This document shows, one piece after another, positions 23,601 through 33,056 of a stretch of 64,000 nt of DNA. The translations under genes and the position numbers were made by a program. Under the pieces are notes generated by a model that saw only the letters and a program-made list of their open reading frames with translations, did no database searches and had not been told where the DNA came from. Position 1 is the stretch's first letter. The number at the start of each line of letters is the position of its first letter. The DNA is taken from contig CAJUTR010000001.1 in the NCBI GenBank assembly GCA_910589665.1, positions 18,866 through 82,865 on the forward strand. The letters are read 5' to 3'. This DNA comes from an uncultured Eubacterium sp. (lineage in GTDB: Bacteria; Bacillota; Clostridia; Lachnospirales; Lachnospiraceae).

Positions 23601-26469
23601 GACGGGAGCGCAGGTAACGAATACGATCAAGTTGTTCGACCAACATGGGAAAGAGTGTAAACTGCCGGACGGGCAGACGCTTGGTGTTAAAGTTACAGAT
23701 TCGGACGGAGCTACACAGGATCTTTCGAAGAATCCGAATGTGATCCAGGTGGGCGAAGACAGTGTGACGTGTGCGATCCAAACAGGGAGCGGCCATTACC
23801 CGAATGAAAATGGGATTTATACGGTTGAGGCATACGTGAAGGATGGCACAGGAAAGAAACCTGTGAAGGGAAGTTACACGCTGATAGTGGATTCGGCGCA
23901 GACGCTGATCCGGAACATCAAGATTGCCGATACGGCACGGATAGATGGCAGGGAGGAACCGGTACAACTGACTACCACCGGCCCGTGCGTGGATTTAAGA
24001 AATCCAGTCGTGATGCAGTTCGATTGCATGGCGTTCACGACGTACAGTGGTAAGGAAGTGGAAGTCTGCCTGAAGGATAGCGACGGAAATCTGGCGTCGT
24101 CGAACAACCTCCCGGGTTCGCTCAAGTGGAAGGTGAGTGGTGCAACAGCCCAAGAACAGCCCGGATTCGGCAGATGGAAGATCAGTGCGCCAGAGAAAGA
24201 GGTGACGGTTGATCTGGAGTATCTTACGAAGGGGCTCAAAGCCAGCAGTAAAAAATTTAAGGCGAGCGGGGCGCTGCCAGAGCCACAAAAGAAATATCAG
24301 ATCGTTACATATGATGTGGAAACAAACGTGTATGGTACGGAGAATTTGAAAGATGGAGAGTTCCAGGCGGAAAAAGATCCAACCGGTTACCGGCTTGCCC
24401 TGAGGGATACCGACCAGTATGGAAATGGTTATGATAAGATCAGTCTGGATGCGGCAAAAACCGATCATGATGATGCTGTGGAAATCGTATTAGGCAAAAA
24501 TGAAGGATTTAAGGAAAATCAGTTCCATATTACGCTGAAGGAAGGCGCTATCGTCGGACAGACGTATACGATCACGGTACGTGATACGGAAGGCAATGAC
24601 TATTCGTTTGCGGTCAGAACGGAAGCGACTCCGGTGGAGAGTGTGGAGATTGTACCTAACATCTTGGAATTAGAAGAGGTTGGGAATACGAGCAGGCTGG
24701 AAGTGAAATTTGTGCCGGCATATGCGACGAATCAGAAGGTGACGTGGGAGTCGGATACCGCGAAAGTTGTTACAGTCAGCGGTATGGGTGTCGTGACGGC
24801 GGTAGGAAGAGGAGGAGCCAAGGTTACGGTGACGACGGAAGACGGTGGAAAACAGGCGAGTTGTGCGGTGACCGTAGGAGAGCTGACGGATGCGGAAAAA
24901 CTGGAGAAAGCGAAAGGGATTGTGGAAGGAGTACTGGGGGGCATCACAGGAACGAACGGGATGACACAGTCAGATATCCAGAATCAGATCGAGAGTGCAT
25001 TGAGAGAGGAGCGTCTTTCGGATGTCGGTGTGAGTGTGGTAGTTGATGTGAAAGGGGCTACAGACAGTACGCCAGGAACGGCTGAGGTAACAGTTAGCAT
25101 AACGGTAGGTATGGAGACAGGTAGTGTTCAGAAGACCATTGACATTGCACAGCTGCCCAGTGATGAGGCCGGAAAAGTAAAAGCAGTGCAGGATGCGATC
25201 ACGGCATTACTGAAAGAGATGCAGGTAGGGAATCATACAGTGAAGGCAGACGTTCAGAGTGCTATTGATGGCGTCGTAAGAGACTTAGGTTTAACAGGCG
25301 TATCAGCTGTGGTTAATAAATGGAATAAGGGAGATGCTACAACGACCGCGTTGGGAAGTATCACGGGTACGGTTGAGGTTAAGGCTGGAAAGGTAACGGC
25401 TGAGGTAGCGATTCGTAAAATGATTGATCAACTGCCTGTTTCTGATAAGGATAAAGTGGCTGCTGTAAAGGAGGTTGTCAATGATGTTTTAAACAATATG
25501 ACAGTAAGTAATACAACAACGTCGGATGAGATAATGGAGGCGTTTGAGAAAGAGCTGACGAAGCGAGGCATGACAGAGGTGTCTGTTGAGGTTGGTGAAT
25601 TAGATATAAACGAAGCAGACGAAACGAAGGCAGGAAGTGTGAGCGGGACAGTAACGATTACGTGTGGAAAGGAAAATGGCACGGTAACGTTTACGAAAGC
25701 GATCGGAAAACTTCCGGCGACTGATGCGGAAAAAGTGAAGGCAGCGAAAGAAGTTGTTCAGAAGGTATTGGATGCCTTTGTGGGAAGTAATGATACAAAA
25801 GAAACTGATATAATGAATGCAGTTAGTGATGCGGTGACCAAGGCGGGGATCACGGATGTTACGGTGAATGTGAACGAATTCAATAATGATATGGCGACCG
25901 ATGAAAAAGCAGGAAGGATAACTGGAACGGTGGTGCTGACTAGTAACGACACGAGTGAAAGTGTGTCTATTGGTTTGACAATCGGGAAGTTGGAGAGTGA
26001 AGAGCCGGGAACAGCTACCGTAACACTGAATGGTAACGGGGGAAGAGGAACTAGCCTAACCCAATATACTCCTGGAACAGAGGCGGCTTTGCCTACAGAC
26101 TGGGAGAAAAAAGGTTATACTTTTAAAGGTTGGTATGCCGATAAAGATTGTTCTGGAACGAAGGTAACAAGCATTTCTGATACTGAAACGGGAGACAAAG
26201 AATACTGGGCAAAGTGGGAGTGTGTCAAGTACACAATCACGTATGTACTGGATGGAGGAACGGTGAGTACGGCCAATCCTGTTGAGTATACGATAGAAAG
26301 TAACGACATAACTTTGAATAATCCAACCAAATCTGATCATACTTTTAAAGGCTGGAGTGGAGAGGATTTGATAGGTGACAGTAACCAAACTGTTACTATT
26401 GCAAGTGGAAGCACAGGTAATCGTACATATACTGCAAACTGGGAAAGGGAGGATACGACGACAGGATAA
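20665..26469 (+). CDS. Giant secreted Ig-like (Big_2) repeat protein
   Basis: The 1934-residue protein starts with a signal peptide (RRGLAIALASALVLSV, cleavage near VQAA). In order: a Lys-rich Ig-like domain (about 33-140), a Pro/Thr linker (to about 205), a Big_2 domain (208-293), a long series of beta-sandwich-like segments (about 300-1320), a second Big_2 domain (1322-1406), four tandem repeats of 91/93/93/93 residues (1408-1777), and Listeria-Bacteroides repeats (about 1785-1930, KGYTFKGWYAD and HTFKGWSGE). It ends shortly afterwards with no sortase motif or membrane helix. Start chosen at the ATG with GGAGG 7 bases upstream. Probably a surface adhesin or fibre; expression is probably controlled by the candidate switch upstream. 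Confidence 0.88.
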   Translation: MNEWKRRLPRRTRRGLAIALASALVLSVTAPVSLVQAAKQTKPLLNAKKKTLYYDKAGKKTFTLKVKKNKVKMIVATKWKTSKKSVVALSKKKDTSVKLTAKKKGKATITGTIKYVPRGKWAIKTAKLTCKVTSKSIKTAATPTSTQAPDVPSLQPGIQVPVVTAPSDDQPPAATQMPSSIPATEVPMVTEEPSAEPSEEPGETEVPDVTSITVDPAEALLGADGGRDSVALTAAVTSKDGSEVEDAAVTWISDDEDVAEVDEEGTVTAVGGGTANITASAGGVTSNPCIVTVDDQAPAVDGVDIPDYQTFTVCFTEAVTGTPDVYVKSGEGKLIGQTAELAEDGKTMTVSCKEALAEGSYEININGLSDLAGNPMEEDTVASAEKESSYVDGFVCRNDRVPAGQPSFDVFFAAVDQFGQPLDDLSKLSEGKLTVAAATENGMPFKAELKQDKGCITVTGPVSAFFVGRKIKITLTYSVEGEKEIKSVLDVVVADASNIGKPVTFGGLFATSEKMEPIGTQEPGKARFKLTGTGQDDILNVSAAFFDEFGYEANPADVVYTIDDESVLSFVDTKEPNSSGMNTSDGSVAVQALRGGTTTIHAYLAEDDSLCGTIEVTIQSTNLEGITVGPIDEGINGRPSEAKITLTPEGTGITADQLSYRILKGEERKKSITFIQGEDGIYVSVVANYVKSEENADGGDEPIEFVVVYDGNESNVVTYHSIPLEIPASIEIDPFEKNEVTAKAKATTSYHILNRYQEDITKRAGVSQPVSRIKDVSVISSAVVGTGKNAGTLTVQAGGSQGTTQIDLYLTNNPDISASLNVTVAGTAYVNEIRFDQLSEKENGLPLGDDEQRLYIPITAWNQYGREFASLTQAVAEAQVQFTIGKENYELANSYLIIEWCKKDGKDYVPAGAQDEVAAISVRWNPDIACPLGEGMNMELGVKSKLGMEEFTETNFVIPILEARRLARLEFVEDCKAAVTGAQVTNTIKLFDQHGKECKLPDGQTLGVKVTDSDGATQDLSKNPNVIQVGEDSVTCAIQTGSGHYPNENGIYTVEAYVKDGTGKKPVKGSYTLIVDSAQTLIRNIKIADTARIDGREEPVQLTTTGPCVDLRNPVVMQFDCMAFTTYSGKEVEVCLKDSDGNLASSNNLPGSLKWKVSGATAQEQPGFGRWKISAPEKEVTVDLEYLTKGLKASSKKFKASGALPEPQKKYQIVTYDVETNVYGTENLKDGEFQAEKDPTGYRLALRDTDQYGNGYDKISLDAAKTDHDDAVEIVLGKNEGFKENQFHITLKEGAIVGQTYTITVRDTEGNDYSFAVRTEATPVESVEIVPNILELEEVGNTSRLEVKFVPAYATNQKVTWESDTAKVVTVSGMGVVTAVGRGGAKVTVTTEDGGKQASCAVTVGELTDAEKLEKAKGIVEGVLGGITGTNGMTQSDIQNQIESALREERLSDVGVSVVVDVKGATDSTPGTAEVTVSITVGMETGSVQKTIDIAQLPSDEAGKVKAVQDAITALLKEMQVGNHTVKADVQSAIDGVVRDLGLTGVSAVVNKWNKGDATTTALGSITGTVEVKAGKVTAEVAIRKMIDQLPVSDKDKVAAVKEVVNDVLNNMTVSNTTTSDEIMEAFEKELTKRGMTEVSVEVGELDINEADETKAGSVSGTVTITCGKENGTVTFTKAIGKLPATDAEKVKAAKEVVQKVLDAFVGSNDTKETDIMNAVSDAVTKAGITDVTVNVNEFNNDMATDEKAGRITGTVVLTSNDTSESVSIGLTIGKLESEEPGTATVTLNGNGGRGTSLTQYTPGTEAALPTDWEKKGYTFKGWYADKDCSGTKVTSISDTETGDKEYWAKWECVKYTITYVLDGGTVSTANPVEYTIESNDITLNNPTKSDHTFKGWSGEDLIGDSNQTVTIASGSTGNRTYTANWEREDTTTG
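24886..25995 (+). repeat. Four tandem 91-93-codon repeats
   Basis: Copies begin at 24886, 25159, 25438 and 25717. Each has the shape (D/E)KVKA(V/A)KEVV..VL, then a Thr/Asn-rich segment, an amphipathic helix, G(M/L/I)T(E/D/G)VSV, then G(S/R)(V/I)(S/T)GTV and a closing IGKLP-like motif. Amino-acid identity is modest, so the duplication is old and held by selection rather than recent. Confidence 0.85.
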
Positions 26470-26588
26470 AATTATTGACTAAGTGTAATGCTAACACATA
26501 AATTCATTAAGCAGTCTGGCAGGCAGCATCCAAAGTTGTCTGCCTATCTGCGTTAAAACCAAACTGGAAACTCAAAAGGAGAGTGAAC

Positions 26589-29500
26589 ATGGCAAAAACA
26601 TACGATATAAACTCGGCAGAAACAGAGAAAAACGGAAGAAAGGCAAACATCTTCTTTTTTAACCTACTCATATGGCTATGCCTCATCGTAACGCTATGCG
26701 TGAACCCGCAAAATGCGCAAGCGGCCGGGATCTATACAGAACCTGGTACATATCAGATGTCCGCGAATTGGGCCTATCCGGTCAAGTGCCACACGATAGC
26801 GGAAAAAAACGGCGATACGCTCCTGCTATATTCCTCCACAGCGGAGGATCACACCCAGACGATCATGATCGACAGGATTTCCCGTGATGGGCGGCGAAAG
26901 AACGTGAAAAAGCTGTCCGTACCTGGAGAGACGTGGGGAGGGACGGTTTACCACGCCCCAGACGGCTGTTATTATATGACGACGGGAAATGACGGGCAGA
27001 TCGCGTTCTATGTGATGAAATACGATGCGGACTGGAATCTGCTGGGGACGGCATCGGTCACAAAGGAACAGAGTTATGTGCAGACAGCATTCCATAGCGG
27101 AAACAGCGATATGACGATGGCGGGGGATTACCTGATCGTGCATGCGGCGCGCCAAAGACCGGACGGGCATCAGTCCAATACGACGATCTGGATCAACTCC
27201 AAAACGATGAAGCCAGTATACGTGCCAAAGGAAAATGGAGATACGCACGTGAGCCATTCGTTCAGCCAGTTTGTCCGGTATGACGGAAACCGGATCATCA
27301 TGATCGACCAGGGGGACGCTTACCCCCGCGGGATCCGTATGACAAGCCAGCTGCCAGTGCTGAGCGGCAAGGATACGAAAAAAACGATGCTGATGGATTT
27401 CTGGCTGAACGGCATCGTGGAGGAAACGACCGATATGTCCGTGCTGAACTATACGGGAACGACCGTGGACGGGTTTGAACTGGGCAGCAGGCATCATCTG
27501 GTAGTCGGGACGTCCATTCCGCACGACACATTTACGTCCGGGCAGGAATATGCAGATTACAAAGGATGCAATAACATTTATACGATTCTGGTAGACAAAG
27601 ACCTGAACTCGTCTACCTTGAAATGGCTGACGTCTTATCCATCCGATATCCGGGTACGAAATGTGGAACTCATAAAAGCAGCGGACGACCGGTTTCTGAT
27701 CGTGTATGGAACGGGGAAGGAAACGGCAGACGGGTATACAGATACCACACATTATATGCTGGTCGATTCCGATGGAAATGTGCTGCGGTCGGGAGAACTG
27801 GCAAAACCATTTTATGGTACGTCAGAGATTTCCTTTGATGGAACCGTACTGACCTGGTGCCATACTGCGGAATCCGAACTCGGACGCTTTGCAGCGATGA
27901 GCCGTTGGAATATAGATACAGGGGATTTCACGGTTCAAAATATAGAAACAGGGATGGCATCCCAGGTCAGCAGCCTCTTCCCGATTCAGGACATACGAAA
28001 TCAGTATGAAACAGGGGAAATCCTGAAATGGGAACTCGGCGTGTTTTCTCCATTATTCGAAGAAAACTTTTATCCGACCGCCATCGTGGTCTGGGAATCA
28101 TCGGATCCGGATGTGATCGAAGTATTGACAAATGAGAGTGAGCTGAGTAAAACGGTGAGCAGCAGTTCAAAGTACGAACAGTGGTATAAGACGGCGGAGT
28201 CTGCGTTTCTGGCAAAGGGAGAGGGAACGGCGACGGTGACGTGTAAAGTCGGTGATAAAAAGTGGTCCGCCGTAGTTACGGTATCCCCGGAAGAAATAGA
28301 AATGACGCCTACCCCGTATCCCATTGTCGTGCCGTCGCATGCTCCGACAAAAAGTCCGGACTTGTTTCCGTCCGTGCCTCCGGCCGTTCCGTCAGCGCCT
28401 CCGGTTGTTCCGCCATTCCCAGTGCCGACGGCGAGTCTTTCCCCTGATGGAAGCGTTCAGAAACCGCAAACATCAGATGATGGCATCACGACGTGGGATT
28501 GTGTGTATTTCGGGAATTACTGGCAGAATGACACAAATGGTGACGGCACAGCAGACCAGAATGACGCGAAACAGCCGATCAAGTGGAGGGTGCTGTCGGT
28601 AGATGGGGAGGATGCGTTCCTGATGGCAGACAAAAATCTGGATGCGCGGCCGTACCATGAAACGGGCGAAAAGGTTACATGGAAAACCTGTACACTGCGC
28701 AGCTGGCTGAATGGAGCGTTTCTTGATCAGGCTTTTAACGCAGAGGAGCAGGCGGCAGTTCTCCGCACGACGGTGGAGAATGATGATAATTCGTACTACG
28801 GGACGCAGGGCGGCGGGGACACGGTAGACCGGGTGTATTTGCTGTCGTTCGATGAGGCGACATATCCGTTTTACGGGTTTCACGCGGTGAGAGGCGTGAC
28901 GGAAACGAGGGAGTCCGCAAATACCGCTTACACAAAGGCGAGAGGTGCTTTTTCGATAGAAAACGGAAATGGCTGCTGGTGGCTGCGTACGCAGGGGATC
29001 AGTAATGGCCGCGCCTCCTGTGCAGGGGCATATGGAGACGTGGATACGATTGGCGAGCTTGTCGATCATGAAAAGAATGTCGTCCGCCCGGTGCTGCATC
29101 TGAATCTGTCACTGTCGTCTGCCTGGTCACCGGCGGGTACGGTAAGTTCAGATGGAACGGTAGAGGAACTGGCGCCGCCATTCGTCCCAGAGCCGAGTCC
29201 GACGGAGGGGCCGCACCCCGTTCCGACTGAGACACCGTCGGGGCCGGTCGCAGATACGAGTACAGAAAAGCCGGGTGAAATAGAAGAACCTGATGGGGAC
29301 CGGACACCTGGGCCGACCGAGGCGCCGCAGAGCACACCGGGCCAGATGCCGAGACAGACGCCGTCACAAAATGTGCCGCCGCAAAATCCCCCGATCCCAT
29401 CACTGCCTGTCACGAATCAGCCGGTAGCCGATGAGGAGGATGAGTATGACGACGATGATTTTGACGAGGAAGAGGACGACGAGGACGAATACGATGAGGA

Positions 29501-29861
29501 ATGGGAAAAAGGGGATCGTTTCCTAGCGGGGAATGTAAAATATAAGATTACGAAGCGAAAAGGGAAGAAGGGAGAAGTCGCTGTAGTTGGCATGAAATCA
29601 AAAAAGACAAAGTTGATCGTCATTCCGAAAAAGGTGAAAAAGGGCGGTATTACGTTTGCGATTACTTCGATCCAGAACAATGCGTTTCGAGGGTGTAAGA
29701 AGGCAAGGAAGCTGACGATCCGATCGACGGGTATCCGAACGATGGCAAAAAAGGCGCTGAGCGGTTTGGATAAGCGGATACGGATCCAGATTCCGAAGGG
29801 GAGGGCGAAGAAGTATCGGAAATGGTTGAGTAAGTGCGGGTACGGGAGCAATATTAAATAA
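26589..29861 (+). CDS. Secreted DUF6273 protein with LRR-type C-terminal module
   Basis: The 1090-residue protein has a signal peptide after a 20-residue polar extension (hydrophobic stretch IFFFNLLIWLCLIVTLCV). Residues about 48-470 are beta-rich and propeller-like, with repeated Trp/Asp segments (KYDADWNLLG, MLVDSDGNVLRSG). A Big-like segment follows (478-567, WESSDPDVIEVL), a Pro linker, a DUF6273-like domain (631-840; WRVLSVDGEDAFLMAD, CWWLRT, VVRPVLHLN), a second Pro/Thr linker, a run of about 25 mainly acidic residues, and a Lys-rich C-terminal module with an LRR_5-like core (ITSIQNNAFRGCKKARKLTI). The module is shared with the next gene, 19 bases downstream. Function unknown. Confidence 0.82.
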   Translation: MAKTYDINSAETEKNGRKANIFFFNLLIWLCLIVTLCVNPQNAQAAGIYTEPGTYQMSANWAYPVKCHTIAEKNGDTLLLYSSTAEDHTQTIMIDRISRDGRRKNVKKLSVPGETWGGTVYHAPDGCYYMTTGNDGQIAFYVMKYDADWNLLGTASVTKEQSYVQTAFHSGNSDMTMAGDYLIVHAARQRPDGHQSNTTIWINSKTMKPVYVPKENGDTHVSHSFSQFVRYDGNRIIMIDQGDAYPRGIRMTSQLPVLSGKDTKKTMLMDFWLNGIVEETTDMSVLNYTGTTVDGFELGSRHHLVVGTSIPHDTFTSGQEYADYKGCNNIYTILVDKDLNSSTLKWLTSYPSDIRVRNVELIKAADDRFLIVYGTGKETADGYTDTTHYMLVDSDGNVLRSGELAKPFYGTSEISFDGTVLTWCHTAESELGRFAAMSRWNIDTGDFTVQNIETGMASQVSSLFPIQDIRNQYETGEILKWELGVFSPLFEENFYPTAIVVWESSDPDVIEVLTNESELSKTVSSSSKYEQWYKTAESAFLAKGEGTATVTCKVGDKKWSAVVTVSPEEIEMTPTPYPIVVPSHAPTKSPDLFPSVPPAVPSAPPVVPPFPVPTASLSPDGSVQKPQTSDDGITTWDCVYFGNYWQNDTNGDGTADQNDAKQPIKWRVLSVDGEDAFLMADKNLDARPYHETGEKVTWKTCTLRSWLNGAFLDQAFNAEEQAAVLRTTVENDDNSYYGTQGGGDTVDRVYLLSFDEATYPFYGFHAVRGVTETRESANTAYTKARGAFSIENGNGCWWLRTQGISNGRASCAGAYGDVDTIGELVDHEKNVVRPVLHLNLSLSSAWSPAGTVSSDGTVEELAPPFVPEPSPTEGPHPVPTETPSGPVADTSTEKPGEIEEPDGDRTPGPTEAPQSTPGQMPRQTPSQNVPPQNPPIPSLPVTNQPVADEEDEYDDDDFDEEEDDEDEYDEEWEKGDRFLAGNVKYKITKRKGKKGEVAVVGMKSKKTKLIVIPKKVKKGGITFAITSIQNNAFRGCKKARKLTIRSTGIRTMAKKALSGLDKRIRIQIPKGRAKKYRKWLSKCGYGSNIK

Positions 29862-29880
29862 TGAATGGAGGAGAAAGAGC

Positions 29881-32553
29881 ATGAACAAAAAAAGCGTAAC
29901 AAAACTCATTGCAGCAATGCTCATTGCTGCCTTGTTCGTAACAAATACGCCAGAATGTTTCGCACAAAAAGTTCTGGCGGCCGAACGTACATGGAAAATC
30001 TTAGAGGAAAAGGATCTTCCCGTAGATGAACTTTACGGGTGGCATCCGGATTATAATCCACTTATGATCGGCAGAAAGGATGGAATGATCGCCTTACTGG
30101 ATGGCAGCCTGAAACTTGTGAAAAAGACAAAGTATGACCAGATTGAAGAAGAGGGTGTGATGGATGGCACCGATTATAACCTGCTCATATCACGCCAGGT
30201 GGGAAACGGATACGAATACGCAGTTTTGGATATGTGGGGAAATGAGACTGTTCTGGGAACATATAAAAAAGCAGAGTCTGTCGGTTTGGTCGGAACCCCT
30301 ATCCTATATGCGGAAAAAGTAAACGGGGAATGCGGTTTTCTCGCTGACGGAAAGGAAATCGGTTTTGACAAAAGCTTTGTTGACAAACCAGAGGAAGCGG
30401 TCGTTTGTTACAATATCACGTGGCTGGGGAAAAGCACGTATTATGTAAAACAGTATTTTGAAACAAAGGAAGTCTATGACCGGGTAGGAGAGATCAATGC
30501 TGGGAGCGAATTGAAAGAAATAAAAGATAAAATGGGTGAAAAAAAGTGTGAATTTATCTTCTATGATGAAACAGGAACAGTCGTTGACATGGGGCTTGTG
30601 ATCAAGGAATACGAGCAGACGGAAAAAGATCGGGAGGAACAACAGAAGAAAGACGCTCAGATTATCGCTGAACTCAAACAGACGGCGGCATCTGAACTAC
30701 CAATCCGGGAGTACATAACCGATACATGGAAATCGAGTACAGGAAAATATACAGTGAATGATGTGTGGGCATACCGGTTCGGGGATGGATATCTGGTTTA
30801 TGTAAAAGCGGATGTGGTATGTAACGTTGAAGGATATGAACAGGAGGACCCTTTCTATTTTGCCGGATTTTTTAACGGGGAAAAGAAACTTGGAAAATTT
30901 GGGCAGGTAGTCGCCGGTGAAAAGGATGGGGAGTACTGGGACGACGGTATTTATCTAGTGCTTCGCGATAACGACAAAAAAATATATTTTTATGGTTATA
31001 ATGAGCATACTGAAACCGAGAATTTGGTGAAATATCTATATACGGACACGGACGGCATATTCACCGAGGCTGCTTATGAATTGCCATCAGCATATCCTAA
31101 TGATGTTGTCTTAGGCGGATACGGAGAAACCGGATTCATATATTTGGCTGCGAGTCCAATGAATGATTTTGTCAAGATCACATCAATGTATACGGGCTTA
31201 AATGGAAAAAATGACCTTAAGGCGAAACATGCTATCCTAAATGAGGAAGGCGAAAAAAAGGAAATTGTATTCTATGATTCTGCATGGAAGAAAGTGATAA
31301 AAAGGATCAATGTTTCCCGTCTATCAGGTGACATCACGCTATGTGATGGGATCGTGCTCGGTAAAATCTGTGCGGTATTGTACAAAACAGGGCGCGGTCA
31401 ATATGGTTTGATTGGTATGGACGGAAACATCGTAGTCGATGCGGAAAAAGAAGAGTATGAGTGTGGCCAGGTGCAGAGTGGTTATTTTGAAAAACCATGT
31501 GTTTACTTTGAGAGGGATGATGTAGGGTACTATTACTACGATGAGGATTTCATTCCGCACACCGAAGAGGAGTACGAAAATTGGCAAGAACAGGATGAAG
31601 AGGAGGAAGGTGGAAATGGATATGGTGATATTACATATGATAAAGAATGGATTGAGGATGATTCCGGAAATACGATCATTTATGAAAAGGTGCTGGATAG
31701 TGACGGAAATGTGCTTGTGAGCCACGAAGCGCCGGAAGATGTATATGAGAACCGCAGATACGAAAGTTTCATTTATATATTTGAGGATTGCAGGTCGATT
31801 GTCGTGGTCGATCGGCACTGGAACGGATTGCGCGGGGAAGGTCCGGGGGAAGGTTCACCAAAACCGCCGTCTGTGCCTACGGATGCTCCGGAAGCTTCTC
31901 CGAACGCAGGCGCCACCCGGTCACCGCTGCCAGCACAAACGCCTGCTGCTTCGCCGTCCCAGCCGGCGGACACCGCGCTTCCGATCGATCCGGATGAAAC
32001 GGCAGTACCTGGAACGACACCGGATCCGAGTCCTGCGCAGACGCCGCAGCCTGTACCGGACATTCCTCCCACACAGATCCCACAGCCGTTACAACCGCCA
32101 GCACAGACGATGACACCTCCCGAATCGATTCAGATCGCGCCGCCACTCATCATTGAACCGGAAGAGGAGGACGAAGAGGAAGAAGAGGAACCATTCAAAA
32201 AAGGCGATTGTTTCATGTCGGGGAACCTGGGGTATCAGATCACTAAGCGAAAAGGGAAAAAAGGTGAAATAGCCGTTGTCCTCGTAAAATCAAAACAGCT
32301 GAAAAGGATCGTTGTGCCGAAACAGGTGAAGAAAAACGGCATTACATTTTCTGTGACATCTATAGAGAAAAATGCGTTCAAGGGATGTAAAAAGGTGAAG
32401 ACGTTACAGATCAAATCGCTGAAGATAAAGAGTATTTCAAAAAAGGCGCTGACTGGCATCAATAAGCGGGTGGTGGTAAAAGTACCGAGAAAGAAATACT
32501 GGGCATACCGTGTCATGCTGCGTAAGGGCGGGTATTATACGATCCGATCGTAA
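29881..32553 (+). CDS. Secreted protein with LRR-type C-terminal module, paralogue tail of preceding gene
   Basis: The 890-residue protein has a clear signal peptide (KLIAAMLIAALFV, cleavage near FAQKVLAA). Residues about 35-600 are beta-rich with recurring aromatic/Gly patterns reminiscent of WG-type repeats (GRKDGMIALLDGSLKLVKK, TGRGQYGLIGMDGNIVVD). A Pro-rich linker (about 660-755), an acidic stretch and a Lys-rich LRR_5-like module end the protein. That module matches the tail of the upstream protein almost position by position (YQITKRKGKKGEIAVV; NAFKGCKKVKTLQI). GGAGG precedes the ATG. The two genes form an operon closed by a strong terminator. Role unknown; surface location inferred. 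Confidence 0.8.
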   Translation: MNKKSVTKLIAAMLIAALFVTNTPECFAQKVLAAERTWKILEEKDLPVDELYGWHPDYNPLMIGRKDGMIALLDGSLKLVKKTKYDQIEEEGVMDGTDYNLLISRQVGNGYEYAVLDMWGNETVLGTYKKAESVGLVGTPILYAEKVNGECGFLADGKEIGFDKSFVDKPEEAVVCYNITWLGKSTYYVKQYFETKEVYDRVGEINAGSELKEIKDKMGEKKCEFIFYDETGTVVDMGLVIKEYEQTEKDREEQQKKDAQIIAELKQTAASELPIREYITDTWKSSTGKYTVNDVWAYRFGDGYLVYVKADVVCNVEGYEQEDPFYFAGFFNGEKKLGKFGQVVAGEKDGEYWDDGIYLVLRDNDKKIYFYGYNEHTETENLVKYLYTDTDGIFTEAAYELPSAYPNDVVLGGYGETGFIYLAASPMNDFVKITSMYTGLNGKNDLKAKHAILNEEGEKKEIVFYDSAWKKVIKRINVSRLSGDITLCDGIVLGKICAVLYKTGRGQYGLIGMDGNIVVDAEKEEYECGQVQSGYFEKPCVYFERDDVGYYYYDEDFIPHTEEEYENWQEQDEEEEGGNGYGDITYDKEWIEDDSGNTIIYEKVLDSDGNVLVSHEAPEDVYENRRYESFIYIFEDCRSIVVVDRHWNGLRGEGPGEGSPKPPSVPTDAPEASPNAGATRSPLPAQTPAASPSQPADTALPIDPDETAVPGTTPDPSPAQTPQPVPDIPPTQIPQPLQPPAQTMTPPESIQIAPPLIIEPEEEDEEEEEEPFKKGDCFMSGNLGYQITKRKGKKGEIAVVLVKSKQLKRIVVPKQVKKNGITFSVTSIEKNAFKGCKKVKTLQIKSLKIKSISKKALTGINKRVVVKVPRKKYWAYRVMLRKGGYYTIRS

Positions 32554-32595
32554 AGACCATAGGAAGCCGTCATGAATAGACGATAATAACAAGTC

Positions 32596-32646
32596 AAAGT
32601 GTAAAGCCTGGTGAATGAGTAAGGGATCAAGGCTTTACACTTTTTC
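32596..32646 (+). terminator. Terminator of the secreted-protein operon
   Basis: AAAGTGTAAAGCCT pairs perfectly with AGGCTTTACACTTT (14 bp) across a 20-base loop; TTT follows. Confidence 0.9.
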
Positions 32647-32670
32647 TAACTTTGAAAGGTAGAGTATACT

Positions 32671-32725
32671 AAAAAGAGAGCGGAGACGCAAGCGATTGTA
32701 TGATGCGGGGAAGTAGTGCCTCCGC
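32671..32725 (-). terminator. Possible terminator for the DUF5713-like gene
   Basis: Read on the minus strand, GCGGAG (32725-32720) pairs with CTCCGC (32685-32680) and is followed by TCTCTTTTT. The loop is long (34 bases), so this is tentative. Confidence 0.4.
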
Positions 32726-32729
32726 GCTG

Positions 32730-33056
32730 TCACCACTCCCTCTCCGCGATCGCATCCTCCACATCTATGTCTATATCAAACCATTTCAAAATATGATCTA
32801 CGGTCTCCCCGATGCTGTCCCTCGCAGCCGTCTCGATCTCACTGCCGTTTTCCTCAAATTCTTCCTCCAGGTCATTGATCGCCAGTGTCATGGCATCAAA
32901 CCTTTCCTGGATCTTCGTCAGGTCCCGCTCCCCGGTCTCCAAAAAGCCGATGACATCCTGCACCAGAGCCTTTACCTTATCCACAAGGAAATCCGGGAAA
33001 TAACCATCGTTATACATGTCTTCCAGTAACGTATAATCCGTGTCAAATGTTTTCAT
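32730..33056 (-). CDS. DUF5713-like small acidic protein
   Basis: The 108-residue, strongly acidic protein has helices such as DYTLLEDMYNDGYFPDFLVDK and IQERFDAMTLAINDLEEEF. The pattern fits the DUF5713 family of unknown function. The start at 33056 is set by an AGGGGCAGGA site upstream; in-frame codons further upstream cross the promoter. It is transcribed alone, convergent with the large secreted-protein operon. Confidence 0.7.
   Translation of the reverse strand: MKTFDTDYTLLEDMYNDGYFPDFLVDKVKALVQDVIGFLETGERDLTKIQERFDAMTLAINDLEEEFEENGSEIETAARDSIGETVDHILKWFDIDIDVEDAIAEREW

Noticed and set aside
26440..26469. Sortase or membrane anchor at the end of the giant protein
   Set aside because: The protein ends a few polar residues after a Listeria-Bacteroides repeat, with no LPxTG-like motif, hydrophobic helix or basic tail.
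26521..26545. Hairpin AGGCAG...CTGCCT after the giant protein as a terminator
   Set aside because: The stem is only six pairs and no T-tract follows.
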